DNA from: an uncultured Campylobacter sp.
Lineage (GTDB): Bacteria > Campylobacterota > Campylobacteria > Campylobacterales > Campylobacteraceae
Length of the DNA stretch: 41,155 nucleotides
Reading direction: 5' to 3'
NCBI GenBank assembly: GCA_900772495.1
Contig: CAAHEJ010000011.1
Span: 1-41,155 of the forward strand
A program made the position numbers and the translations under genes. This document shows, piece after piece, positions 32,002-39,209 of this stretch (position 1 is the stretch's first letter; the number at the start of each line of letters is the position of its first letter). The notes below the pieces were generated by a model that was not told where the DNA came from, did no database searches, and worked only from the letters and a program-made list of their open reading frames with translations.

Positions 32002-33171
32002 ATGAATTTACTCAAAGTCTCGCCATTGCGGCAGGATTTTTTAGAGCAAATGGGCTTTTCGTGGCACACGGACAAGGATGGCAGCTCTTACATAGCTGAT
32101 GAGCTTGTTTGCGTGAGCGCAAGCGAGGCAAATACCTACTATAAGGCGGCTAACGAGCTTTATGATATGTATGTCGCAGCGGCGCAAAATGTCATCGACA
32201 ACAACCGCTTTGCCGAGCTTGGCATACCTTTTAGCCTTGTTGATGCGATAAAAATGAGCTGGGAAAATGATGTGCATTGGCACTTGTATGGGCGGTTTGA
32301 CTTGGCTGGCGGGCTTGATAAAAGGGGCATTAAGCTCATCGAATTTAACGCCGACACGCCTACTTCGCTTTTTGAAGCGGCTATTTTGCAGTGGGCTTTG
32401 CTTAAACAAAACAATTTTAACGAGCAAGAGCAGTTTAACAGCATTTATGAGAGCTTAATGGACAATTTCAAGCGGCTCATCACGCTTGAAGAAAGCGTTG
32501 AGGGCTTTGATGAGTATTATAAGGGCTGGAAAATCCTTTTTTCAAGCCTTGCAAACGATGAGGACGCCCTTACTACGCGCCTTTTGGAGCATATCGCGCG
32601 TGAGGCTGGCTTTGAGACGGCGTTTGCTTATATTGACGAGGTAGAATTCTCCGTTGATGGCGTTTTTAAAGATGGGGTAAATTACGAATACCTTTTCAAG
32701 CTCATTCCTTGGGAGAGCATTGCCATCGAAGAGGGCGAGCTGGCGGTGCTTTTGACACAGGTGATGAAAAATCAAAAAGCTATCATTTTAAACCCCGCTT
32801 ACACGCTACTTTTTCAAAGCAAGGGCATACTCAAAGTGCTGTGGGAGCTTTATCCAAACCACCCCTTGTTGCTTGAAACAAGCGATAAACCTTTGCAAGG
32901 CAAAAAATGCGTGAAAAAACCGCTCTTTGGCAGAGAGGGCGCAAATGTCGCTATCATCGAGACTAACGGGCAAGTGAGCTTTGAAACGGCTGGGGATTAT
33001 GGCAACGAAAAATTCATTTATCAAGAATTTTGCGAATTTAACGAGTATAAAGGCGAGCTTTATCAAGCGGGAGTTTTCTTTGCTTATGAGGGCTGTGGGC
33101 TGGGCTTTCGCAAGGGCGGGCTGGTGCTTGATAATTACGCTAAATTTGTAGGACACATTATAAAGGAGTAA
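32002..33171 (+). CDS. Glutathionylspermidine synthase-like ATP-grasp protein
   Basis: The 389-residue enzyme belongs to the GSP synthase C-terminal family (ATP-grasp ligases that join peptides to amines). Typical blocks are HWHLYGRFDLAGG, KLIEFNADTPTSLFEA, NPAYTLLFQSKGILKVLWEL, KPLFGREGANVAII and ending GFRKGGLVLDNYAKFVGHI. Campylobacter does not make glutathione by the classical route to my knowledge, so the substrate is uncertain. It lacks an amidase domain. The start was moved to ATG 32002, behind AAAAGGACAAAACAA. The frame is open 19 codons further upstream, but without family similarity. It ends 2 bases before the dehydrogenase gene. The upstream gap contains two copies of GATAAAAT (31864, 31911) that could be -10 boxes. 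Confidence 0.88.
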   Translation: MNLLKVSPLRQDFLEQMGFSWHTDKDGSSYIADELVCVSASEANTYYKAANELYDMYVAAAQNVIDNNRFAELGIPFSLVDAIKMSWENDVHWHLYGRFDLAGGLDKRGIKLIEFNADTPTSLFEAAILQWALLKQNNFNEQEQFNSIYESLMDNFKRLITLEESVEGFDEYYKGWKILFSSLANDEDALTTRLLEHIAREAGFETAFAYIDEVEFSVDGVFKDGVNYEYLFKLIPWESIAIEEGELAVLLTQVMKNQKAIILNPAYTLLFQSKGILKVLWELYPNHPLLLETSDKPLQGKKCVKKPLFGREGANVAIIETNGQVSFETAGDYGNEKFIYQEFCEFNEYKGELYQAGVFFAYEGCGLGFRKGGLVLDNYAKFVGHIIKE

Positions 33172-33173
33172 AG

Positions 33174-34115
33174 ATGAGCAAGCTTAAAATCGTATGTTTG
33201 GACGCGGCGACTTTGGGAAACGCTGATTTAAGCGCATTTAGAGAGTTTGGGGACTTTGTGAGCTATGATTTAACGCCCAAAGACAAGGTGATAGAGCGTT
33301 TAAAGGGTGCTGATGTGGCTATGGTAAATAAGGTCGTGCTTGATGAAGCCGTCTTAAACGCCACGAATTTAAAGCTCATTTTAGAAACCGCCACAGGCAC
33401 GAACAACATAGCCGTTGAGTATGCTAAAAGCAAGGGCATAGCCGTGAAAAATGTCGCTGGCTACTCCACGCAAAGCGTTACGCAGCATACCTTTGCGCTA
33501 CTTTTTGCCTTTTTGAATGAAATCATCTACTATGATGAATTTACCAAAAGCGGCAAATGGTGCAAGAGCGACATTTTCACGGACTTTTCGCGCACGACTT
33601 ACACGCTTGTGGGCAAGAAATACGGCATCATAGGGCTTGGAGCGATAGGCAAAGAAGTAGCAAAGGTAGCCCGTGCCTTTGGGGCGCAGGTTTTTTACAG
33701 CTCAACTTCTGGGGCAAACAACAACGCTGAATTTGCACGCTTAAATTTAGATGATTTGCTCTCATCGTGCGATTTTATCAGCATACACGCGCCTTTAAAT
33801 GACAAAACCAAAAATCTCATCACCCAAAAAGAAATGGCTTTGTTAAAGGACGGCGCAATACTCATCAATGTAGGGCGTGGGGGCATAGTAAATGAAGAGG
33901 ATTTAGCCCTAATGCTTGACAAAAAGCCTTTCAAAGTCGCCCTTGATGTGCTTGAAAGCGAACCGATGAGAGCAAATCACCCACTTTTAAGCATAAAAAA
34001 CAAGCAAAACCTCATCATCACTCCGCACATAGCCTTTGCGAGCGAGGAGTCGATGAACAAACTCATCAAAATGGTTTTTGAAAATTTAGTCGAATGGAGC
34101 AAAAATGGCAAGTGA
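33174..34115 (+). CDS. D-isomer 2-hydroxyacid dehydrogenase
   Basis: The 313-residue oxidoreductase reduces or oxidises 2-keto/2-hydroxy acids with NAD(P). YGIIGLGAIGKEVAKVARAF is the Rossmann glycine motif. The catalytic Arg is in LINVGRGGIVNEE, the Glu in ALDVLESEP and the His in IITPHIAFASEE. After the second Rossmann strand the usual acidic residue is replaced by Ser (VFYSSTSG), which may allow NADP. AAAGGAGTAAAG precedes the ATG. It overlaps yajQ by 11 bases. The order GspS-like, dehydrogenase, yajQ is as in C. jejuni. The substrate is unknown. Confidence 0.92.
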   Translation: MSKLKIVCLDAATLGNADLSAFREFGDFVSYDLTPKDKVIERLKGADVAMVNKVVLDEAVLNATNLKLILETATGTNNIAVEYAKSKGIAVKNVAGYSTQSVTQHTFALLFAFLNEIIYYDEFTKSGKWCKSDIFTDFSRTTYTLVGKKYGIIGLGAIGKEVAKVARAFGAQVFYSSTSGANNNAEFARLNLDDLLSSCDFISIHAPLNDKTKNLITQKEMALLKDGAILINVGRGGIVNEEDLALMLDKKPFKVALDVLESEPMRANHPLLSIKNKQNLIITPHIAFASEESMNKLIKMVFENLVEWSKNGK

Positions 34116-34596
34116 GCATAGTTTTGACATAAGTGGCGAAGTGAGCGTGCAAGAGCTTAAAAACGCTTTGGAGCAAGCTAAAAAGGAGCTTGAAACGCGC
34201 TATGATTTTAAGGGCATTCAGGCGGAATTTGAGCTGAATGAAAAGGACAGCCTTTTTACGCTCTCATCATCAAGCGATGGTAAAATCGAGCCTTTAAAGG
34301 ACATACTCATCTCAAAGCTCATCAAAAGGGGCATCAACCCAGCCGCCATACAAGAGCAAGGCAAAACAAGCGGAGCTTTGACACGCCTAAATTTAAGGGT
34401 AAATAACTCCATAGACAGCGACAACGCCAAAAAAATCAACAAAGCCATAAAAGACAGCAAGCTCAAAGTAAGCTCGCAAATTCGCGGCGATGAAGTGCGT
34501 GTGAGCGCAAAGCAAATCGATGACTTACAAGCCGTGATGAAACTCGTCAAAGAGCTAAATTTAGAGCTAAACATAAGCTTTAAAAATTTAAAATAA
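34105..34596 (+). CDS. yajQ: YajQ-family nucleotide-binding protein
   Basis: The 163-residue protein has the UPF0234/YajQ signature: EHSFDISGEVSVQELKNALE, then TRYDFKG, GKTSGALTRLNLRVNNSID and VSSQIRGDEVRVSAKQIDDL. YajQ proteins have two ferredoxin-like domains, and some bind cyclic di-GMP. The start lies inside the dehydrogenase 3' end (11-base overlap) with AAAATGG context; GGAGC is upstream. It probably ends the three-gene unit. AT-rich sequence follows, without a clear terminator. Confidence 0.95.
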   Translation: MASEHSFDISGEVSVQELKNALEQAKKELETRYDFKGIQAEFELNEKDSLFTLSSSSDGKIEPLKDILISKLIKRGINPAAIQEQGKTSGALTRLNLRVNNSIDSDNAKKINKAIKDSKLKVSSQIRGDEVRVSAKQIDDLQAVMKLVKELNLELNISFKNLK

Positions 34597-34636
34597 AGGG
34601 CTTTTTTTAAAAAACTTAAATTTTTATAAATAGCTT

Positions 34637-34924
34637 TTAAAGTTTGCTTTTGTTTATCTCATCTTGCGGTATAGGCTTAAAAAACTCACTTAGCTCCACT
34701 TCAAAGAGCCGCGAGAGCTTGAAAATATGCACGAGATTGAAATGCTTGCCGTGCCGATAGTTTTCAGTGTGCGCATAAAAACCCACAGACTTTTGCCCTA
34801 TGGAAAGGGCGACTTCAAGCTGGCTCAGCCCCCTTTGCTTGCGCAAACGCTTGACATTAAAGGAAATGGTGTGAAAAAACTCATCAATCTCCGCTTGGCT
34901 CACTATCTCAGGCAGATTTAACAT
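34637..34924 (-). CDS. XRE-family transcriptional regulator
   Basis: The 95-residue protein carries one helix-turn-helix (about 25-80): FNVKRLRKQRGLSQLEVALS, then IGQKSVGFYAHTENYRHGKH, then NLVHIFKLSRLFEVELSEFF. It has a short N-terminal helix and a polar tail. AGGATAAAAA precedes the ATG. It is divergent from the lipoprotein gene. An 8-bp inverted repeat over that gene's likely -10 box is a possible binding site, which is inference. No toxin partner is adjacent. Confidence 0.85.
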   Translation of the reverse strand: MLNLPEIVSQAEIDEFFHTISFNVKRLRKQRGLSQLEVALSIGQKSVGFYAHTENYRHGKHFNLVHIFKLSRLFEVELSEFFKPIPQDEINKSKL

Positions 34925-34973
34925 TTTTTATCCTTATAGGGAAAATTTAAGCATTTTGTAAGTATAAAGTGTT

Positions 34974-35024
34974 TATAATTTTTAGAAAATTCTATATAGA
35001 AATTATCTCTATTGATATAATTTC
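34974..35024 (+). promoter_or_regulatory. Promoter region of lipoprotein gene with candidate operator
   Basis: Two TATAAT boxes occur at 34974-34979 and 35016-35021. GAAATTAT (34999-35006) and its exact complement ATAATTTC (35017-35024) form an 8-bp inverted repeat with a 10-base spacer that covers the second -10 box. This would suit repression by the divergent XRE protein. Confidence 0.45.
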
Positions 35025-35064
35025 AAAAAAGGATTTTTTTAAATTCGAACCCAAAGGAGAAACT

Positions 35065-35415
35065 ATGTTTCTAAAATCCAAATTTTTAGGTGTTGCGTTA
35101 GCAACTTGTGTGGCTGTGGGCGTTAGTGCTTGCGGTGGTGGTATGCCAAAGTGTGATAGTAGCGATACTAAAGAGCTACTTACGCAAATCATCAAAGAAC
35201 AACTTGTCAAAGCTAGTGTTCTTTCTTTGTCCGATGTGGATAAATTTAAGTTTGATTACAAAAACTTTAAAACTCGCTCCACAGATGAAAAGGAAAAATC
35301 AGCAAGTTGCGAATGCGAAGTTACTACATCTTATGACGGCAAAACAAACACGGAAACGATAAGGTTTAACGCTCAACATAAAGATAATAGTCTTTATGTT
35401 AAGATTACAAATTAG
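35065..35415 (+). CDS. Small lipoprotein of unknown function
   Basis: The 116-residue protein has a lipoprotein signal (MFLKSKFLGVALATCVAVGV, then SAC) with acylation at Cys23. The mature part begins GGGMPKCDSSDTKELLTQII and contains a helix (EQLVKASVLSLSDVDKF) and beta-rich sequence ending NSLYVKITN. There are three further cysteines (CDSS, CEC). No family was recognised. The start follows AAAGGAGAAACT; the frame is open upstream but that part overlaps the promoter. A terminator-like hairpin follows directly. Confidence 0.75.
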   Translation: MFLKSKFLGVALATCVAVGVSACGGGMPKCDSSDTKELLTQIIKEQLVKASVLSLSDVDKFKFDYKNFKTRSTDEKEKSASCECEVTTSYDGKTNTETIRFNAQHKDNSLYVKITN

Positions 35416-35422
35416 TAATTTG

Positions 35423-35453
35423 AGCGTAACTTTATGATGAATTTACGCTTTTT
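35423..35453 (+). terminator. Intrinsic terminator after lipoprotein gene
   Basis: AGCGTAA (35423-35429) pairs with TTACGCT (35443-35449) around a 13-base loop, followed by a run of Ts. The 3' arm lies within another, longer inverted repeat (35437-35448 with 35465-35476, 12 bp), so the two hairpins cannot form together. Confidence 0.6.
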
Positions 35454-35520
35454 GTCCGTCAGTGGCGTAAATTCATATAAAGGTGTGTTTCAGTATGCAG
35501 GCGAAACGGCGGAGCGACAA

Positions 35521-35587
35521 GCTCTTAACAAATCTTTGGGATTTAAAATCCCTAAAAACTTTTAAAGGATACACAATAGGATACAAA
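35521..35587 (+). repeat. Direct repeat, leader copy 1 (of TM2 gene pair)
   Basis: These 67 bases recur at 35994-36059 with one substitution and one indel. They contain GGGATTT-A-AAATCCC, a 7-bp palindrome, and AAAGGATACACA, the ribosome site used by the second TM2 gene. The extra A in this copy turns the ATGG of copy 2 into ATAGG, destroying the start codon. Confidence 0.9.
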
Positions 35588-35594
35588 TTCCATA

Positions 35595-35978
35595 ATGATG
35601 ATGTTGCAGGATAAACTGCCAAAAGACCCAGCAAGTGCAATGGCTTTGCGAGACAGGCTTGATAAAGCAAGCGATACAAAAAGAGATGATTTCTCTAAAA
35701 CTATCGGTATGCTTAATCTTAAAAATCCTACCACAGGGCTTATACTTAGCCTTTTTTTAGGTGGCTTTGGTGCAGATAGGTTTTACAAGGGCGACATAGG
35801 CTTGGGAGTGTTGAAAATCATCTTGCTTATCGTTTCTTATTCGCTGCTTTTTTTAGGAATGGCGGTTGTTGGGTTTTTTTCGTTTTTCGTGTGGGCGGTT
35901 GCGGATATCTTTTTTGTGTATAAGGGCATTAAAAAGGACAATCTCGCAAAAGTAATGACAGCTTTAAGCAATGTTTAG
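35595..35978 (+). CDS. TM2-domain membrane protein, copy 1
   Basis: The 127-residue protein has a polar N-terminal 40 residues and a TM2 domain: KNPTTGLILSLFLGGFGADR, FYKGDIGLGVLKIILLIVSY, and WAVADIFFVYKGIKKDN. TM2 proteins are two-helix membrane proteins of unknown function. The current start is one of three adjacent ATGs at 35595-35603, with no Shine-Dalgarno at proper distance. Removing one A at 35578 would restore ATGGATACAAA at 35576, in frame, exactly where copy 2 starts, so this gene probably lost its original start. It may now be poorly translated. Confidence 0.75.
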   Translation: MMMLQDKLPKDPASAMALRDRLDKASDTKRDDFSKTIGMLNLKNPTTGLILSLFLGGFGADRFYKGDIGLGVLKIILLIVSYSLLFLGMAVVGFFSFFVWAVADIFFVYKGIKKDNLAKVMTALSNV

Positions 35979-35993
35979 CGGCGGAGCTTGTAG

Positions 35994-36059
35994 GCTCTTA
36001 ACAAATCTTTGAGATTTAAAATCCCTAAAAACTTTTAAAGGATACACAATGGATACAAA
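35994..36059 (+). repeat. Direct repeat, leader copy 2
   Basis: This is the second copy of the 66-67-base leader repeat. It ends in the intact start of the second TM2 gene (AAAGGATACACA then ATG). It marks a tandem duplication of leader plus gene. Confidence 0.9.
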
Positions 36060-36435
36060 AAATTTATCAAAGGACAAAACAATGAACGCTTTAACACTTT
36101 TAAGCGCGTGGAATGATAAAATCCCTAGTGAGAGTTATTTTATGCTCCAAAAGCAACTTGAAAGCATAAATATAGACGAAAATTCGGCTTTTACTCTTTC
36201 TGCTTTGCCACTTAAAGAGCCTTTTCTTGGGCTGATACTTGGGATTTGTCTTGGCGTGTTTGGCATAGATAGGTTTTACAAAGGCGACATAGGACTTGGC
36301 ATAGTTAAGCTTTTGTTGTGCTGGGCTACCTTTGGCATTTGGTGGCTTGTGGATTTGTTTTTGGTGTATAAGGGCATAAAACAAGACAATCTCCAAAAGA
36401 TAATGCAGGCTTTGGCTTTTGCGAAAAAGCCATAA
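36049..36435 (+). CDS. TM2-domain membrane protein, copy 2
   Basis: The 128-residue paralogue of the gene upstream has the same layout: a polar N-terminus, then KEPFLGLILGICLGVFGIDR, FYKGDIGLGIVKLLLCW and WWLVDLFLVYKGIKQDN. The copies have diverged at the N-terminus (MDTKNLSKDKTMNALTLL here) but keep the motif G-x-x-R-FYKGDIGLG and the final YKGIK-DNL. ATG 36049 follows AAAGGATACACA; another ATG at 36082 also follows AAAGGACAAAACA and is an alternative. The function is unknown. Confidence 0.85.
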   Translation: MDTKNLSKDKTMNALTLLSAWNDKIPSESYFMLQKQLESINIDENSAFTLSALPLKEPFLGLILGICLGVFGIDRFYKGDIGLGIVKLLLCWATFGIWWLVDLFLVYKGIKQDNLQKIMQALAFAKKP

Positions 36436-36515
36436 GTGCGGCTTTGAAACGACATTAAATTTGTGGGCTTTGTGCGTTTGTGCTGGTAAAGTGGCGCATT
36501 TACGCTTATCGTTTG

Positions 36516-36547
36516 AAATTTAAAGGCTTTTCAAAGCCTTTAAATTT
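36516..36547. terminator. Perfect 15-bp inverted repeat, possible bidirectional terminator
   Basis: AAATTTAAAGGCTTT (36516-36530) is followed after 2 bases by its exact complement (36533-36547). The stem begins and ends in A/T runs, so it could terminate transcripts from either side. It lies about 80 bases after the TM2 stop. Confidence 0.55.
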
Positions 36548-36693
36548 AGGCACTTTTTTGCAAAAAAGCGTTGGTTAAATCAGGCTAATTTTGTTTTATC
36601 GTAAAACAAGGATTTTTTATGCTGTGTTTTTCTTTGTCTTAAAGCAAGGCTTTGCAAGTGGATACTTCGCTTGTGCTTGTATGCTTGGTATGA

Positions 36694-36766
36694 CAAGGAA
36701 TTTGTCATTGCGAGAATTTATAAAGCGTGAGCGTGCAAATTCGTGGCAATCCATAAATTTAAGCAT
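36694..36766. repeat. REP/MITE-like repeat, copy 2 (inverted relative to copy 1)
   Basis: It contains CATTGCGAGAATTT and CAAATTCGTGGCAATCC facing each other, the inverse complement of the copy at 31321-31380. The centre differs (GCGTGAGCGTG here), so the ends are better conserved than the loop. Confidence 0.7.
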
Positions 36767-36979
36767 TGCTTCTACTTGTAGATTTTTCTTCGTGCTATGC
36801 ACTCGCAACACATTTTTACTACGCAAAATCACTTCATTATATGCACCACGCTTTGTTTTGTAAAGCTCGCAAGGGCAAGCAAAGTGTAAATTAACTCTTT
36901 TTAATAAGCAACAAAATTTCACAAAAGTCGCTGAATTTTAAACCAAATGAGCTATAATTTGAGCATAAAAAGGATAAAA

Positions 36980-37498
36980 ATGGGTTCGCAGGATTTCAAA
37001 CAAATCGCCTTAAATGCGTTTCGCCGCAAGGATTATGAGAGTGCAAAGCTTTATTTGAGCCTTGCTTATGAGAAAAAGCCAAGCGCATTGTTGCTCAATC
37101 TCATCGAGCTTTGCGAATTCGCGCTCAATGCGCCTGATGAGGGGGATTTGCTCTTTGAATTTTATATGAAAAATTGCAAGGTGCGCTCGATAAACAAGGA
37201 ATTTGAAAAGATTTTGCAGTTGAGTGAAGGCTCAAAAGCCTATCCACACGAGGCTTTAAGCTATGCGGACTTTTTGCAAAGTGAGCGTGAAGTGGGCTTT
37301 AAGCGGAGTTTTGAAAATGTGATTTTTGCCAACAAGCTCGTGCTGTCAAGCAAAAATGAGTTTTTGGACTTTTTGGAAAAGCTCTTGGATAACGGCTACA
37401 CCGACACTTTGCTGGGCTATATGGAAAGCGTGGCGGTGCATTTTGCTGGGGACGGGCGGTTTATGCGGTTGCAAGAAAGACTGAGGAATTTAGCGTGA
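36980..37498 (+). CDS. Conserved Campylobacter protein upstream of murE, helical
   Basis: The 172-residue protein begins MGSQDFKQIALNAFRRKDYE and continues SAKLYLSLAYEKKPSALLLN. It is almost entirely alpha-helical and TPR-like at the N-terminus, with no cysteines of note and no signal. The start at ATG 36980 (after AAGGATAAAA) was preferred over one 11 codons earlier, which lacks a ribosome site. Its last four bases overlap the GTG start of murE (GTGA), so the two are translationally coupled. C. jejuni carries a homologue in the same place. The function is unknown; scaffolding for cell-wall enzymes is only a guess from position. Confidence 0.8.
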   Translation: MGSQDFKQIALNAFRRKDYESAKLYLSLAYEKKPSALLLNLIELCEFALNAPDEGDLLFEFYMKNCKVRSINKEFEKILQLSEGSKAYPHEALSYADFLQSEREVGFKRSFENVIFANKLVLSSKNEFLDFLEKLLDNGYTDTLLGYMESVAVHFAGDGRFMRLQERLRNLA

Positions 37499-38778
37499 AA
37501 ATAGCCTTGCAAGACACTTTCATCACGGACAATTCTAACGAGTGTGAGCAAAATTGTTTTTTTGTAGAGTGCGCTCAAAATGCTAAATTTAAAGGTGAAG
37601 CGCAAAAAAAGGGCGCAAAAATCATCTCTTTAAATGAGTGCAAAAAGCATTTAGGCATAGATGAAAATATCCAAATCATCGCCATCACAGGCACGAACGG
37701 CAAAACAACCACAGCAGCAATCATTGCCCATCTTTTAAACGCTCTTGGCTTTAAAAGCGCGCTTTGTGGCACTCGCGGAGCTTTTATAGGACAGCAAATC
37801 ATCGGCGAAAAGGGCTTAACAACCGCGCCCATTTTGCAAACGCTTGATTATTTGGCAAAGGCAAGCAAGGCTGGGTGTGAGTTTTTTGTGATGGAGGTTA
37901 GCTCGCACGCTCTTGTTCAAAAGCGCATTGAAAGCCTAAATTTTGCGGCGAAAATTTTTACAAATTTAACGCAGGACCATTTGGATTTTCACAAGGATTT
38001 TGCGCATTATCAAGCCGCAAAGGAAAGTTTTTTCACTGATGAGAGTTTAAAATTTATCAATGCTGATGCGCATAAAATCGCTTATAATAGCGCAAACGCC
38101 ATAACTTACGGCGTAAAAAATAGCGCTGATTATGGTGTGAGTGAGTTTGATTTGAATTCTGGCATAAGGGCGACTTTGAATTTTAAGGGCGAAAAAGTGC
38201 CGATAAACTCGCCGCTTGTGGGACTTTTTAATCTTTACAATCTCCTTGCCGCACTTGCCTGTATAAATGAGTTAAAACGCCCAAATTTAAGCGCCTTGCA
38301 AAGGGCAGTGAGCGAATTTAAGGGCGTGAGTGGCAGGGTTGAGGAAGTGGCTGAAAGGGTGATAGTGGATTTTGCGCACACGAGCGATGGCATAGAAAAG
38401 GTGCTTGAAGCACTTTCTCATAAAAATTTAATCGTAGTTTTCGGAGCTGGCGGTGATAGAGACAAAACAAAGCGTCCTTTAATGGCAAAGGCGGCGAAAA
38501 AATTCGCCAAAAAGCTCATCATCACAAGCGATAACCCACGCAGCGAAAATCCAAATGACATTATAGCAGATATTTTAAGCGGTATAATGCAAGATGAAAG
38601 CGTGTTTGTCGAGTGTGAGCGCAAAAAAGCCATAGCAAAAGCCCTTGAAATGCAGGGTGAAGATGATTTTGTAGTGATTTTAGGCAAGGGAGATGAGAAT
38701 TACCAAGAAATAAAGGGTGTAAAATATCCATTTAGCGATAAAGAAGTGGTAAAAGAGCTAGTAAATAAGCGTAAATAG
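37495..38778 (+). CDS. murE: UDP-MurNAc-L-Ala-D-Glu:meso-diaminopimelate ligase
   Basis: The 427-residue cytoplasmic ligase adds meso-diaminopimelate to UDP-MurNAc-dipeptide in peptidoglycan synthesis. The ATP loop is IIAITGTNGKTTTAAIIAHL, the Lys/His region is EVSSHALVQKRIESLNFAAK, the glutamate-ligase fold continues with FGAGGDRDKTKRPLMAKAA, and DNPRSENP is the meso-DAP specificity motif. The chain is somewhat short for MurE because the N-terminal UDP-binding domain is reduced (residues 1-55), which is usual in Campylobacter. It starts with GTG overlapping the upstream stop. Confidence 0.96.
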   Translation: MKIALQDTFITDNSNECEQNCFFVECAQNAKFKGEAQKKGAKIISLNECKKHLGIDENIQIIAITGTNGKTTTAAIIAHLLNALGFKSALCGTRGAFIGQQIIGEKGLTTAPILQTLDYLAKASKAGCEFFVMEVSSHALVQKRIESLNFAAKIFTNLTQDHLDFHKDFAHYQAAKESFFTDESLKFINADAHKIAYNSANAITYGVKNSADYGVSEFDLNSGIRATLNFKGEKVPINSPLVGLFNLYNLLAALACINELKRPNLSALQRAVSEFKGVSGRVEEVAERVIVDFAHTSDGIEKVLEALSHKNLIVVFGAGGDRDKTKRPLMAKAAKKFAKKLIITSDNPRSENPNDIIADILSGIMQDESVFVECERKKAIAKALEMQGEDDFVVILGKGDENYQEIKGVKYPFSDKEVVKELVNKRK

Positions 38779-38906
38779 GGCGTTAGCGTGGAAAATGAGC
38801 GCAGTTTTTTACAAAGTTTGCAAAAAATTTTCATATCTGTGAGAGTTTTAAGTTGTTTTTATTAAATTTATAGTAGAATTTACAAATCACACTTTCAAGG
38901 AAAAAA

Positions 38907-39209
38907 ATGTTTGAAAATTTAGATTTGTCCAAAATGGGCGAGCTGTTTCAAAATGTGCAGGAAAAGGCTCAGCAGCTAGAATCTGAGCTTGCTAAAAAAG
39001 AGTTTGTCGCCAAAAGTGGCGGGGGTTTAGTCAAGGTGAGCGCAAACGGCAAGGGCGAAGTCATCGACATTAGCGTTGATGAAAGCCTGCTTGATGACAA
39101 AGAATCCTTGCAAATTCTACTCATCGCTGCCGTAAATGATGCCTTAAATATGGTCAATCAAAACAAGCAAAGTATGGCAGGAGATATTTTAGGAGGGTTT
39201 AACCTATGA
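38907..39209 (+). CDS. YbaB/EbfC nucleoid-associated protein
   Basis: The 100-residue DNA-binding protein has the YbaB pattern: an N-terminal coiled helix (MGELFQNVQEKAQQLESELA), the strand region GGGLVKVSANGKGEVIDISV, DESLL, and a C-terminal helix with AAVNDALNMVNQNKQ. YbaB dimers bind DNA as tweezers. AAGGAAAAAA precedes the ATG. The 128-base gap after murE contains AT-rich sequence with TAGAAT near 38873, a possible promoter. Its stop overlaps the next start by 4 bases. Confidence 0.93.
   Translation: MFENLDLSKMGELFQNVQEKAQQLESELAKKEFVAKSGGGLVKVSANGKGEVIDISVDESLLDDKESLQILLIAAVNDALNMVNQNKQSMAGDILGGFNL

Larger units (their letters stand above)
36436..36979. other. 544-base stretch without a convincing gene
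   Basis: It contains a 15-bp inverted repeat (36516-36547), a small TTTTTTGCAAAAAA palindrome after it, and the second REP/MITE-like copy (36694-36766). Two overlapping frames of about 90-100 codons exist on opposite strands, but both read through the repeat and lack ribosome sites. No tRNA or other RNA gene was recognised. Confidence 0.6.

Noticed and set aside
36591..36922. Overlapping frames of 90 and 101 codons on opposite strands
   Set aside because: Both run through the second REP-like copy, lack ribosome sites and have unlikely composition (many Cys, Phe).
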